DNA of 64,000 nt, taken from assembly GCF_041321145.1 (NCBI RefSeq), contig NZ_JBGGWA010000002.1:682001-746000 (forward strand). Direction: 5' to 3'. Source of the DNA: Paraburkholderia sp041321145. Lineage in GTDB: Bacteria; Pseudomonadota; Gammaproteobacteria; Burkholderiales; Burkholderiaceae. The notes below the pieces were generated by a model that did no database searches, had not been told where the DNA came from, and worked only from the letters and a program-made list of their open reading frames with translations. The translations under genes were made by a program, and so were the position numbers. Positions 18,560 to 27,796 of this stretch are shown here, piece after piece (positions within the stretch are counted from its first letter, which is position 1; each line of letters begins with the position of its first letter).

Positions 18560-19219
18560 ATGAAATCAACCGTAGCCGAATTGAGAACGCCGACGCCCGC
18601 AACCGTCGGCGAAACCCCAGGCACCGTGCTCACCATCCTGCACGAGGGCCTCGTCCTGGTGGAATGCGACGGCGCGAGACTGCCATGCCGCCGCGCCTTT
18701 AGCTGCCTGATCGCGCCGGAGCCTGGCGACCGTGTACTGGTCAGCCATGCCGATCCCGAACGCGGTTACGTGCTGGCGATTCTCGAACGGTTTGCCACGG
18801 GCGATGCACACATTTGCATCGACGGCGAGCTGCTGCTCGAATCGACCCACGGCATCCAGATCCGGGGCGCCCAGCGCGTTCACCTGCACGGAGAAGGCGA
18901 ACTTCAATTGCACGGCGGCGTGCTCCAACTTGCAGCCAACGAAGCCGAACTTATCGCCGACAAATCGTCGTTCCACTGCGGTGAACTGCAAGGACGATTC
19001 GGTGTGCTGCGGTTAATTGGGGAAACCCTGGAAAGTGTCGTCGAACGCGTGGTGCAAATCAGCAAGGCGAGCTTTCGCACGATCGAGGCCGTCGATCATC
19101 TGCGCGCGGCGCATATCGACTACGCCGCCGATGAGAGCGTCCGGCTGCATGGCAAGCATGCGCTGCTGAGCGCCGAACGCCTGTCGAAGATCGACGCCCA
19201 GCAAATTCATCTCGGCTAG
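18560..19219 (+). CDS. DUF3540 domain protein of the T6SS cassette
   Basis: A 219-residue protein with no signal peptide. The N-terminal half (EGLVLVECDGARLPCRRAFSCLIAPEPGDRVLVSH) looks like a small OB-type barrel, as in phage spike/gp5 proteins. The middle (ELLLESTHGIQIRGAQRVHLHGEGELQLHGG) is strand-rich and helix-like. This pattern and the position between pentapeptide and PAAR-like genes fit DUF3540 proteins. Its job is not known; a spike-associated adaptor is my inference. It ends 9 bases before the PAAR gene. Confidence 0.75.
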   Translation: MKSTVAELRTPTPATVGETPGTVLTILHEGLVLVECDGARLPCRRAFSCLIAPEPGDRVLVSHADPERGYVLAILERFATGDAHICIDGELLLESTHGIQIRGAQRVHLHGEGELQLHGGVLQLAANEAELIADKSSFHCGELQGRFGVLRLIGETLESVVERVVQISKASFRTIEAVDHLRAAHIDYAADESVRLHGKHALLSAERLSKIDAQQIHLG

Positions 19220-19228
19220 GAGAACCTC

Positions 19229-19618
19229 ATGGTCATGGTCAATTCGAGCGCCGCCGGCGCCAACGACGCCATCAGCGTCAACAAGACACCGCCGCTCGGC
19301 GTGCCCGTCGCGTACGACAACAACGCGCAGCGTCCGCAAGCGATTCCGAACGTCAGCAACATCCTGGTCGCTTGCGCGCCCGCCCACAATCTGGCAACCG
19401 TCATCCCCGTCACCAGCGGCGACGCGCCCGGCTCGATGGGCGGTGTCAGTTCAGGCACCGTCTGCTCGACCTCGCGCAACATCAACGGCGCCAATACCGT
19501 GCTGCTGCATGGCATGCCGACCACCCGCATGACCGATCCGACCCAGCAAAACGCAACCAATGCGCTAGGCACGGGCACCTCGCCGAGTCAGACGCACATC
19601 CTGAATCTGGCCGGGTGA
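19229..19618 (+). CDS. PAAR-like (DUF4150) spike-tip protein
   Basis: A 129-residue PAAR-like protein that should cap the VgrG trimer. It shows NSSAAGANDAISVNKTPPLGVPVAYDN, PNVSNILVACAPAHNLATVIPVTSGD and TVLLHGMPTTRMTDPTQQNATNA, the DUF4150 pattern, with His/Cys residues (ACAPAH, LLHGMP) that could hold the tip metal. It is the minimal length, with no toxin fused behind it. An AGGAG lies 7 bases before the ATG. It closes the vgrG-DUF2169-pentapeptide-DUF3540-PAAR cassette. Confidence 0.85.
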   Translation: MVMVNSSAAGANDAISVNKTPPLGVPVAYDNNAQRPQAIPNVSNILVACAPAHNLATVIPVTSGDAPGSMGGVSSGTVCSTSRNINGANTVLLHGMPTTRMTDPTQQNATNALGTGTSPSQTHILNLAG

Positions 19619-19625
19619 TTCACAG

Positions 19626-20144
19626 ATGATCCTCGCACGATGGCGCGCTTTGCTGGTGTTGATTCCGGCGACCCTGTCGGCCGGCTGTGCGTCGACGCAA
19701 AAGACTGCGGAAACCTCTTGCGACCTTTACCTCCACGCCAGCTCGAAAGTGAATCCGGACAGCCGCGGACAGGCATCGCCGATTCTTGTCGGCATCTACG
19801 CGCTGAAATCGTCGGCCGGGTTCGAGGCGAGCGGCTTCACCGCTTTGCAGGATCGCGCCCGGACGACGTTGGGCGACGACCTTGTTTCCGTCGAGCAGGT
19901 GATCCTGCTGCCCGGCGAAACCAGGCTGATCCAGAAATCGGCCGACGCGGCAGTTCGGCAATTCGGCGTGGTCGCGGGCTATCGGGAGTTGAACAAGACC
20001 CTCTGGAAGACCACCTTCGTGCCGCCCAACGGCGAAGAACGCGGCTTCTTTTCGTTCTGGCCGTCCGCGCCGGAGCGCGTCGCCATACACATTGAACTAG
20101 GCGAAGGCGGCCTGGTAGTTAGAACCATGAATCGGACACATTGA
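19626..20144 (+). CDS. tssJ: T6SS outer-membrane lipoprotein TssJ
   Basis: TssJ anchors the membrane complex in the outer membrane through its lipid and binds TssM. The 172-residue protein has a lipoprotein signal with lipobox LSAGC (Cys about residue 21), followed by a transthyretin-like sandwich (LYLHASSKVNPDSRGQASPILVGIYAL; LPGETRLIQ), typical of the family. It starts 7 bases after the PAAR stop. Its own stop overlaps the tssK ATG by one base (TGATG). Confidence 0.92.
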   Translation: MILARWRALLVLIPATLSAGCASTQKTAETSCDLYLHASSKVNPDSRGQASPILVGIYALKSSAGFEASGFTALQDRARTTLGDDLVSVEQVILLPGETRLIQKSADAAVRQFGVVAGYRELNKTLWKTTFVPPNGEERGFFSFWPSAPERVAIHIELGEGGLVVRTMNRTH

Positions 20145-21511
20145 TGAAGCACCCCCATTTGCCGCTGAAAGATTCGGGCGCGTCCCGCAGCAAAGTCGTC
20201 TGGTCGGAGGGAATGTACCTGCGGCCACAGCATTTCCAGCAGTTCGAGCGCTACATCGAAGGCTATGTTCAGCAACGCAGCCTCGGATTGCAGGGGGCGT
20301 ATTGGGGTTTCCTGAGCCTCGAGATCGATCTCAGTGCGCTCACGTTGGGCAAGGTAGCGTTGTCGATGGCGCAAGGCGTGTTCCCCGACGGGACGCCATT
20401 CCTGCTGACCGGACCTGACGAACTCCCCGCGCCGCTCGACATTCCCGCTCACGCGAAAGACGAACTTGTCGTGCTCGCGTTGCCCATCCGGCGAGCAGGC
20501 GGCGAAGACACGATCTTCGAAGAGCAGGTCGACTCGCTTGCCCGGTACAGCGCGTGTGCACGCGAGATCGCCGACAGCAACGCCGTCGGGCTGGGGCCCG
20601 CCACCGTGCAAATTGCCCGTGCGCGATTGAAGCTGGTGCTCGCGTCCGAACTCGGCAGCGAATGGCAGGCACTCGGTCTGCTGCGGGTCGTGGAGCGGCG
20701 CAACGATAACCATCTGGTGCTCGACAAGCACTACATCCCGCCCATGCTGATCGCCGGACAACATGCAGTGCTCGGCGATTACCTCAGCGAACTGCATGGC
20801 CTGCTTGAACAGCGCGGCGAGGTGCTGGCGCAGCGTCTATCTCGCCCAGGGCGGGGCGGCGTCGCCGAGGTCGGCGACTTCCTGCTGCTCGCGCTGGTCA
20901 ATCGCGCGCAGGCCGATACGTTGCATGCCAAGGCGTTTGGCTATGTGCATCCCGAACAGCTGTTTCGTCAGTGGCTGCGGCTCGCCTTCGATCTATCGAC
21001 TTACACGAGCAGCGAGCGCCGGCCGGAGACCCATCCCAGCTACCGGCACGACGACCTTCAAAGCAGTTTCTCGCCGTTGATGGCGGAACTGCGGCGTGCG
21101 TTGTCGACGGTACTCGAACAGAACGCCGTCGCGATCGAGTTGGAGGAGCGCGCGCATCGCGTGTGGGTCGCGCGGATTCCGAACCCCGACCTGCTGCGCA
21201 GTGCCGGTTTCGTGCTGGCGGTGCACGCCGATCTCCCCGCCGAAACGCTACGCACGCGCTATCCCGCGCAGGTCAAGATCGGACCTGCCGAGCGGCTGGC
21301 CGACCTCGTGAACCTCCATCTTCCCGGCATTGCGCTGCGCATCTTGCCGGTCGCGCCACGGCAGATTCCATATCACGCCGGCTGCCACTACTTCGAGCTG
21401 GATACCGGCGGCGAACTCTGGAAGCAACTGGACAAGTCCAGCGGCCTCGCCTTGCACGTCGCGGGCGATCTGCCGGGCCTGACGATGGCGTGTTGGGCCA
21501 TTCGCGGCTAA
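20144..21511 (+). CDS. tssK: T6SS baseplate protein TssK (ImpJ/VasE)
   Basis: TssK links the baseplate to the membrane complex and resembles phage receptor-binding proteins. The 455-residue protein has the signature KVVWSEGMYLRPQHFQQFERY at about residues 15-35, and the C-terminal receptor part ends YFELDTGGELWKQLDKSSGLALHVAGDLPG, as is usual. I use the ATG at 20144, which overlaps the tssJ stop; a TTG one codon upstream is unnecessary. tssL follows after 4 bases. Confidence 0.95.
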   Translation: MKHPHLPLKDSGASRSKVVWSEGMYLRPQHFQQFERYIEGYVQQRSLGLQGAYWGFLSLEIDLSALTLGKVALSMAQGVFPDGTPFLLTGPDELPAPLDIPAHAKDELVVLALPIRRAGGEDTIFEEQVDSLARYSACAREIADSNAVGLGPATVQIARARLKLVLASELGSEWQALGLLRVVERRNDNHLVLDKHYIPPMLIAGQHAVLGDYLSELHGLLEQRGEVLAQRLSRPGRGGVAEVGDFLLLALVNRAQADTLHAKAFGYVHPEQLFRQWLRLAFDLSTYTSSERRPETHPSYRHDDLQSSFSPLMAELRRALSTVLEQNAVAIELEERAHRVWVARIPNPDLLRSAGFVLAVHADLPAETLRTRYPAQVKIGPAERLADLVNLHLPGIALRILPVAPRQIPYHAGCHYFELDTGGELWKQLDKSSGLALHVAGDLPGLTMACWAIRG

Positions 21512-21515
21512 GCCT

Positions 21516-22835
21516 ATGCGGACACAACAGGAACGGATGGGCAGATCGCCAAACGATGCCACTGCGACGGCGGCCAGCAGGCCGCTGGGCGAAGAACCGT
21601 GGCCGGCCCTCGCCTCGAAGACGGCACAATCGGCATTGAAACCGCCAGCGCAGGCGGGCGCCGCCAATCCGCTCGTCGCCGCAGCGACCCCGCTGCTCGA
21701 CGCGCTTGCGCAGATTCGCAGCAGCCCAACCTTGGCGCCGGCGCGGCTGCGCGAATATCTTGTCGATGAAATCAGGCGGTTTCAGGTGCGCGCGCAGGAG
21801 GCGGCTGTCGCGATCGAAACCATCGTCGGCGCGCGCTATTGCCTGTGCACGGCACTCGACGAAGCTACGGCGCTCGCGCCGTGGGCCGACGGCAGCGCAT
21901 GGTCGACGCACAGCCTGCTCGTCGCGTTTCACAACGAAACCTGGGGCGGCGAAAAGTTCTTCCAGTTGCTCGCGCGCCTGTCGGGCAATCCTCGCGAACA
22001 TCGCGACATCATCGAACTCCAGTACTTCTGTCTCATCCTGGGATTCCAGGGACGCTACCGCGTCGTTCAAAACGGCGCCGCCCAGCTTGAGACGCTCACG
22101 CGCCGGCTGCACAAGCTGCTCCATGAAACGGGCGGTGGCTATGCACAACCGTTGTCGCCCGATTGGCGCGCCGCCGACCGCACGCAAGCCCTCCGCACGC
22201 GCGCCTGGTTGCCGCCGTGGGCGTGGTTGCTGTTCGCGGGCCTGATCGGCTGCGCAAGTTTCATTGGTTTCCTGCTGGCATCCAACGCACAAGCCGATCG
22301 AACCTATGCGGCGATCAACGCGATCCATCTCCCCGAAAGCGAATTTCGCGCACCCGCCCCGCCGCCTGCGAATCTCGCCGAACTGCTCGAAGCGGACATG
22401 CGCGACGGCGCGCTTCTCGTGCGCGACGAAACCGATCGCAGCGTGATCGCGATTCGCGGCGACGGCCTGTTCGATTCGGGCTCGGCCGCCGCCAACAACG
22501 CCTATTTGCCCGTGCTCGCGCGTGTCGCCGGCGTCCTGAACCGGCTTCGCGGCGACGTGGTGATTACCGGCTATACGGATAACCAGCCAATCCGCGACCG
22601 GCGGTACGCATCGAACCTCGCGCTCTCGCAGGCTCGCGCCGCCGCAGTCCGGCAATGGCTGCTCGCGGCCGGCTTCGACAGAACCCGAACGCTCACCGCC
22701 GTGGGACGGGGTGACGAACAACCGGTGGATACCAATCAGACCGCGGCAGGTCGCGCTCACAACCGGCGAGTGGAAATCGTGCTGTTTCCCGCTGCGGCAA
22801 ACAAACAGGACCTTTTGCAAGCGACAGACCGATGA
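21516..22835 (+). CDS. tssL: T6SS inner-membrane protein TssL (DotU/IcmH) with OmpA-like domain
   Basis: TssL forms the cytoplasmic hook of the membrane complex. Of 439 residues, about 45-220 are the IcmH/DotU domain (AREYLVDEI-type region, CLCTALDEA, WSTHSLLVAFHNETWGGEKFF). A single transmembrane helix (AWLLFAGLIGCASFIGFLLA) lies near residue 235. Residues about 300-425 form an OmpA/MotB-like peptidoglycan-binding domain (ITGYTDNQPIRDRRYASNLALS; GRGDEQPVDTN). This extended form can anchor directly to the wall, which would explain the lack of a separate TagL/TagP gene. The stop overlaps tssM (ATGA). Confidence 0.94.
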   Translation: MRTQQERMGRSPNDATATAASRPLGEEPWPALASKTAQSALKPPAQAGAANPLVAAATPLLDALAQIRSSPTLAPARLREYLVDEIRRFQVRAQEAAVAIETIVGARYCLCTALDEATALAPWADGSAWSTHSLLVAFHNETWGGEKFFQLLARLSGNPREHRDIIELQYFCLILGFQGRYRVVQNGAAQLETLTRRLHKLLHETGGGYAQPLSPDWRAADRTQALRTRAWLPPWAWLLFAGLIGCASFIGFLLASNAQADRTYAAINAIHLPESEFRAPAPPPANLAELLEADMRDGALLVRDETDRSVIAIRGDGLFDSGSAAANNAYLPVLARVAGVLNRLRGDVVITGYTDNQPIRDRRYASNLALSQARAAAVRQWLLAAGFDRTRTLTAVGRGDEQPVDTNQTAAGRAHNRRVEIVLFPAAANKQDLLQATDR

Positions 22836-25800
22836 ATTCCTTAAAGCGTTTGTTTGGACTGTTGTGGTCCCGCGAGTCATGGCTGCTGCTGGGCGTGATA
22901 GTGATCGTCGCACTCATCTGGATGATCGGACCGTTGCTGTCGATCGGCGAAGTGCGGCCACTGGAAAGCGATCTGTCACGATACCTGCTGATCGCCCTTG
23001 TGCTGCTGGCCTGGTGCGTGCGGTTTGCCTGGCGTGCACGAAGGAACACGGACAGTTCGGGCATGCGCGCACTTCTGCGCCAGCGCCGGGCGAATCAGCG
23101 TGAGCGCGCCAATTCTCACGATAGTAGCGAAGCGTTGCTGGAACTGCGCGCCCGCTTTCGCGACGCGCTGCATCTGTTGCGTCACGCGAGCGTGCCCACA
23201 GGCAAACTCGCGGCGTGGCTGGACAGGCTCACCGGCCAGTACGTGTACCGGCTGCCTTGGTATCTCGTAGTGGGCAGCGCCGGTTCGGGTAAGACCGCGG
23301 CACTGGCCAACAGTGGACTGGAACTGTCGATGGCCGAGCAAGCCGCGCGCGCGGCGAGCGGCCGCCTCGAACCGACGCCCCACTGCGACTGGTGGTTCAG
23401 CAACCAGGCCGTGCTCGTCGATACGCCCGGCCACTATCTGGAAGCGGCCGACGCCGACGCTCGGCGCGGCGCGGAATGGGGCGAGCTGCTTGCGCTGCTG
23501 CGCAAACACCGGCCGCGCCAGCCGCTCAACGGCGCGTTGCTGATGGTCGGCATCGACGAACTGCTCGCGATGAGCGAGTCTGAACGCGCAGCGTACGCCA
23601 CGCGGCTGCGCAAGCCCTTGCAATTGATGCAGGCCAAGTTCGACGTTCGTGTGCCGGTCTATCTGTGCTTCACCAAGATGGACCGCATCTGCGGCTTCAG
23701 TGAATACTTTTCCGGCCTGAACCGGGACGGCCGCGCGCAGGTGTGGGGCACGACGTTCGCAGCCCATGACACGGCCGGCTTTGCCTCCGGCGGCGCATTC
23801 GACCGGTTGGCGCAGCGGCTGAACGAAGCCCTGCGGGATGTGCTGATCACCGACCCCGATCTGGACAGCCGCGCGCTCGCTCATCTGTTTCCACAGCAGT
23901 TCGCCAGCCTTAAAGAGCCCTTGGACGACTTCTGCGTGGCGCTGTTTCGCCCGTCGCGCCTTGAAACCAACCTGGTGGCGCGCGGCCTCTACTTCAGCAG
24001 CGCACTGCAGGGCGGGCCGACCATCGACCGTGTGCTGACGCCGATCCGGCAGCAACTGGGCATTGAGGCTGCGGCGCCGGCACGCGTCACGCCCAAACAA
24101 AGTCAGGGCTACTTTCTCAAACAGCTGCTGCAGGACGCTGTGTTCGCCGACGCCGGATTTGCCGGCGTGAGCCGCGCGTTGCAACGGCGCCGCCTGTTTG
24201 CACACGCCGCAGTGGCGGCATTGACCGGCGGCGTTCTGCTTGCGCTGCTCACCGGCTGGACGATCAGCTACCTGAACAACCGTGCCTATCTCGACGAAGT
24301 CAACACGCATGTGGCCGCCTTCAACCAGGGGGCCAACCGGTCCATCGTATCGAGCCCCGACGCCGTGACGCCGCTTTCACCCATGCTCGATGCCCTGCGA
24401 AGCCTGCCGCGCAGCGAGCACGTCGATGTCGACGCGCCGCCCACCTGGCGATACGGCATGGGCTTGTATCAGGGCAAGCGTATCAGCGACGCGGGCGAGG
24501 CGGTCTATCGCCGCGCACTCGACGAAAAGCTGTTGCCGCAGGCGGCCGCGCGTATCGAAACGATACTCGCCAATGCGCCGGTCAACGATCTCGAGTATTC
24601 GTACGATGCGTTGAAAGCCTATCTGATGCTCCACGACGCAAGTCGATACGATGCCGGCTTTCTCGCGGCATGGCTGATCCTCGATAGCGAGCGGACGCTG
24701 CCGTCGAACACGACGCAGGACGAACGCACCCGACTCGAAGCGCACATCGCCAATCTGTTCGAGTCGCGCACGGTCGCTTCGCCGTTTGCGCTCAATGCGC
24801 CGCTCGTGAACAGCGTGCGCGAACGGCTCGGACACGATTCCCAGGCGCTGCGCGCCTATCACCTGCTGCGCCGTGAACTGTTGCGCACGATGCAAGGCGC
24901 ACCGGTCACCGTCGCGAGTGCCGGCGGTCCTCAGGCCGCACTCGTCTTCAAACGCAGAAGCGGCAGGCCGCTTACGGACGGCATCAGCAGCCTGTACACC
25001 CGCAACGGCTACTGGAACACATTCGACAAGCGCGTCGCCGGCGCCGCTGCAAAACTGAAGGCTGAAGACCCGTGGGTGCTCGGCATCCCTCCAACCAGCA
25101 CGATCGACACCGCGCGTCTTGCCCTGGAAGTCAAACGCGCGTACTTCAACGACTACATCGAGGTCTGGGACAGCTACCTCAACGACCTGGCCGTGATGGA
25201 CAGCACCTCGATCTCACAGAGCATGCAGATCGCGCGCACGCTTTCGGCGCCCGACTCGCCGCTGAAGCAATTTCTGCTGGTCGCCGCCAACGAAACGAAT
25301 CTGCTGCGCGCCGGCGCGCCCGACCAACCCACGCGAGGCAAACTGCAAAAGCGCATCGGCGAAGCGAGACAATCGCTCGCGGCGTTGTTCGGTACCGTGG
25401 CGTCGGACTCGCCCACGCCCGCCGGCGACGACAAGCCCGAAACCGTGGTCGACGATCATTTCGAACCGCTGCGGCGTCTGGTGACCTCACCTGCAGGCGC
25501 CGCAGGGGCGCCGCTCGACAGCAACCTGCGGGTAATCGACGAGTTGTACCGCTATCTGACGTCCGCGAGCGCTGCGTTGAGCAGTGGCAACGCGCCGCCG
25601 CAAACGGACGTCTTCAACGCACTGCAAGCGGACGCGGGGCGTCTGCCCATGCCCTTGCGCAAGATGTTCGACGAACTCTCGCAGACCGGCGCGGGACAGG
25701 TCGGCGGCGCCGCGCGGGCCAACATCGCACAGGACGCGCAAGGCGGCATCGGCCGTGTGTGCCGGCACATGATCGCCGGGCGCTACCCGTTCGAGCGCGG

Positions 25801-26410
25801 CTCGCCCCGCGACGTCGCACTGGACGACTTTTCGAAGCTGTTCGCTTCCGGCGGCTTGATAGACAGCTTCTTCCAGAAAAATCTGGCCTCGCAGATCGAC
25901 GTCGGCAATAGCCGTTGGTCCTTCAGGGGCGACGGGGGCGGCAGTACGCCGGTCAATGCGCGCCTCGCCGGCTCGTTTCAAAACGCCGATACGATCCGCA
26001 CCGTGTTCTTCGCCGGCAACGCCACAGCGCCGTCGCTGCAAATCGAGTTGACACCGCTCGAACTGGACCCCGGCATCACGCAATACGTGCTGGATATCGA
26101 TGGCCAGACGATCCGCTATGCGCACGGCCCGCAGGTTCCGGCGACGGTGAAGTGGCCCAACCCGGGCGGCGCCAACCTGGTCAGCTTGCAGGTCAGTACG
26201 CCGAACGGCAACGACAGCCTGCAAACCCACGGACCTTGGGCGTTGCACCGCTTGCTCGACAAGGCGCGCATCACGCCGGGCGCAGCGCCCGAGAGCTTTG
26301 TCGCCACGTTCGACGTCAACGGGCGGAAGCTGGCACTGCGCGTCACCGCGAGCAGCAGCTATAACCCGTTTCAATTGGCGCAAATGAACACATTTTCGTG
26401 TCCGTCATGA
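22832..26410 (+). CDS. tssM: T6SS inner-membrane protein TssM (IcmF/VasK)
   Basis: TssM spans the inner membrane and periplasm and joins TssL to TssJ. The 1192-residue length is normal. Two transmembrane helices lie at the N-terminus (LLLGVIVIVALIWMIG; LLIALVLLAWCVRFAW) and a third near residue 465 (AAVAALTGGVLLALLTGW). Between them is a GTPase-like domain with an intact Walker A, GSAGSGKT (about residue 150), so it is the nucleotide-binding type. The large periplasmic IcmF region and its C-terminal beta domain follow. The stop overlaps the next ATG (ATGA at 26407-26410). Confidence 0.95.
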   Translation: MNSLKRLFGLLWSRESWLLLGVIVIVALIWMIGPLLSIGEVRPLESDLSRYLLIALVLLAWCVRFAWRARRNTDSSGMRALLRQRRANQRERANSHDSSEALLELRARFRDALHLLRHASVPTGKLAAWLDRLTGQYVYRLPWYLVVGSAGSGKTAALANSGLELSMAEQAARAASGRLEPTPHCDWWFSNQAVLVDTPGHYLEAADADARRGAEWGELLALLRKHRPRQPLNGALLMVGIDELLAMSESERAAYATRLRKPLQLMQAKFDVRVPVYLCFTKMDRICGFSEYFSGLNRDGRAQVWGTTFAAHDTAGFASGGAFDRLAQRLNEALRDVLITDPDLDSRALAHLFPQQFASLKEPLDDFCVALFRPSRLETNLVARGLYFSSALQGGPTIDRVLTPIRQQLGIEAAAPARVTPKQSQGYFLKQLLQDAVFADAGFAGVSRALQRRRLFAHAAVAALTGGVLLALLTGWTISYLNNRAYLDEVNTHVAAFNQGANRSIVSSPDAVTPLSPMLDALRSLPRSEHVDVDAPPTWRYGMGLYQGKRISDAGEAVYRRALDEKLLPQAAARIETILANAPVNDLEYSYDALKAYLMLHDASRYDAGFLAAWLILDSERTLPSNTTQDERTRLEAHIANLFESRTVASPFALNAPLVNSVRERLGHDSQALRAYHLLRRELLRTMQGAPVTVASAGGPQAALVFKRRSGRPLTDGISSLYTRNGYWNTFDKRVAGAAAKLKAEDPWVLGIPPTSTIDTARLALEVKRAYFNDYIEVWDSYLNDLAVMDSTSISQSMQIARTLSAPDSPLKQFLLVAANETNLLRAGAPDQPTRGKLQKRIGEARQSLAALFGTVASDSPTPAGDDKPETVVDDHFEPLRRLVTSPAGAAGAPLDSNLRVIDELYRYLTSASAALSSGNAPPQTDVFNALQADAGRLPMPLRKMFDELSQTGAGQVGGAARANIAQDAQGGIGRVCRHMIAGRYPFERGSPRDVALDDFSKLFASGGLIDSFFQKNLASQIDVGNSRWSFRGDGGGSTPVNARLAGSFQNADTIRTVFFAGNATAPSLQIELTPLELDPGITQYVLDIDGQTIRYAHGPQVPATVKWPNPGGANLVSLQVSTPNGNDSLQTHGPWALHRLLDKARITPGAAPESFVATFDVNGRKLALRVTASSSYNPFQLAQMNTFSCPS

Positions 26411-27750
26411 CCGCCGCTTGCTACCAGGAGCCTCCCTTCGTGCCCCCCTCCAGCCTCACATTGACCATCATCGCCTGTCACGGCAAAGCGCTCGCGCGTG
26501 GCGCGAGCGCCACCTTCAACGCAGCCGGCGGCACGATCGGTCGCGATGCCGACAACACGCTAGTGCTGCCCGACGACGACGGCATGGTGGCGCGGCGCCA
26601 TGCCGTCGTACGATCGCTCGCTGACGGATGGCAACTGCTGAACACAAGCGAGCAGGCTGCGCTTGCCCTCAACGGGAAGATCCTGGCACCGGGCGCGCAG
26701 ACCAGCTTGCAGGCGGGCGATATCGTCAACATCGGCGCTTATGTCTTGCAGACTGCGGCGGGCGCTTCGCTGTTGTTGCAGGATTCGCTGCCGCAGGGGG
26801 AATCCGCCGCGGAGGCTCGCACGTCTGGGGCGTCGCTTGAGGCGTCGCTTAAGCCGTCATTTGGGTTGCCATCTTCCACCGCCGCGGGTGCCGATCCGCT
26901 GCCAAATCCGCTGCGCACAAAGGCATTGCCTGTCGGCCATCCCACCGATCCACTGAACGACCCAGGCCCCTCATCCACCTGCTTGCATGACCTTCTCGAA
27001 ACACCGCTCGATCCGCTTGCGCTGTTCGGTGCCCCTGATCGAGCCATGTCCAGCTCGGGCTGGGATGGCGCGAGCTGGAACGAAACGGCCGCAGCCGGGT
27101 TATTCGCCGATCTGGTGCCGGCACCCGCTCACGACGGGTTCAAGACGCCGCGTCCGGATAGCCTGCCCGGCCATGCCATCCGCGATGACGGGCCGGAATT
27201 CGGCGGCCATCTGCGTTTGAGGATCGCAGTGCCGACGGATAAACCCGAGACGCCCGAGTCACTGGGCCCTCTCACGTCACCGGGGCCACTGAAGCCTTTG
27301 GACACCCTGGAGCCTCCTGCCCCGCCGCCGCGCACGGTTCCTGAGCATTCGGCAATCGAGGCGGCGGCCTCGCCCGTTCTGGAGTCTTCCTCGCCACACG
27401 ATTACCCAAACGGGCAAGCGGACTACCGGGACGCCTTTGGCGAAACGAACCGCGCGCTCGCGTGCGTCGTGCGGACGCCCGTACCGGACTACAGCGGAAA
27501 ACTTCAGAGGAAAACCGCCCTGCAAAACGATGGGCCGATCAAGCTACGGGAGCCCTTCGCACCGCCCATCTCTCCCGCGTCGCCGTTCACGCCACGAGTA
27601 GAACCCTCAGCGCTGCATGCCGCGCTGGTCCAGCGCTTTCTCGAAGGCGCCGGCGTGACACCAGATGCCGTCAACGAGGCCGGTTTGACGCCGGCATTGA
27701 TGTACACGCTCGGCACGTTGGTCCGCGCTCTAAAAGGGCAAGTCACGTAA
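26407..27750 (+). CDS. T6SS-associated FHA domain protein (TagH-like), short C-terminus
   Basis: FHA proteins read phosphothreonine and in T6SS act in post-translational control. The 447-residue product has an FHA domain at about residues 15-115 (GGTIGRDADNTLVLPDDD; ARRHAVV; the N and G positions are kept). A long Pro/Ser-rich, low-complexity linker (about 120-385) follows. The final 55 residues (ALVQRFLEGAGVTPD ... LMYTLGTLVRALKGQV) look like the beginning of the TagH C-terminal domain, which normally continues for over 100 residues with an NNPLKF-type motif. The protein stops there. No ppkA/pppA kinase-phosphatase pair is in the locus. The ATG overlaps the tssM stop. Confidence 0.82.
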   Translation: MTAACYQEPPFVPPSSLTLTIIACHGKALARGASATFNAAGGTIGRDADNTLVLPDDDGMVARRHAVVRSLADGWQLLNTSEQAALALNGKILAPGAQTSLQAGDIVNIGAYVLQTAAGASLLLQDSLPQGESAAEARTSGASLEASLKPSFGLPSSTAAGADPLPNPLRTKALPVGHPTDPLNDPGPSSTCLHDLLETPLDPLALFGAPDRAMSSSGWDGASWNETAAAGLFADLVPAPAHDGFKTPRPDSLPGHAIRDDGPEFGGHLRLRIAVPTDKPETPESLGPLTSPGPLKPLDTLEPPAPPPRTVPEHSAIEAAASPVLESSSPHDYPNGQADYRDAFGETNRALACVVRTPVPDYSGKLQRKTALQNDGPIKLREPFAPPISPASPFTPRVEPSALHAALVQRFLEGAGVTPDAVNEAGLTPALMYTLGTLVRALKGQVT

Positions 27751-27777
27751 ATCGAGGCGGCGTCCGGACCCCTCCGT

Positions 27778-27796
27778 GCGGCAGTTCAACTGCCGC
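27778..27796. repeat. 19-bp palindrome after the T6SS operon
   Basis: GCGGCAGTT (27778-27786) is the exact inverse of AACTGCCGC (27788-27796) around one central base. It lies 28 bases after the last T6SS stop and has no U-run. It could be a regulator-binding site or a weak terminator hairpin with an opened apex. Confidence 0.6.

Noticed and set aside
22976..24310. 444-codon minus-strand frame inside tssM
   Set aside because: The tssM protein is full length and well matched; this frame is a GC-codon shadow.
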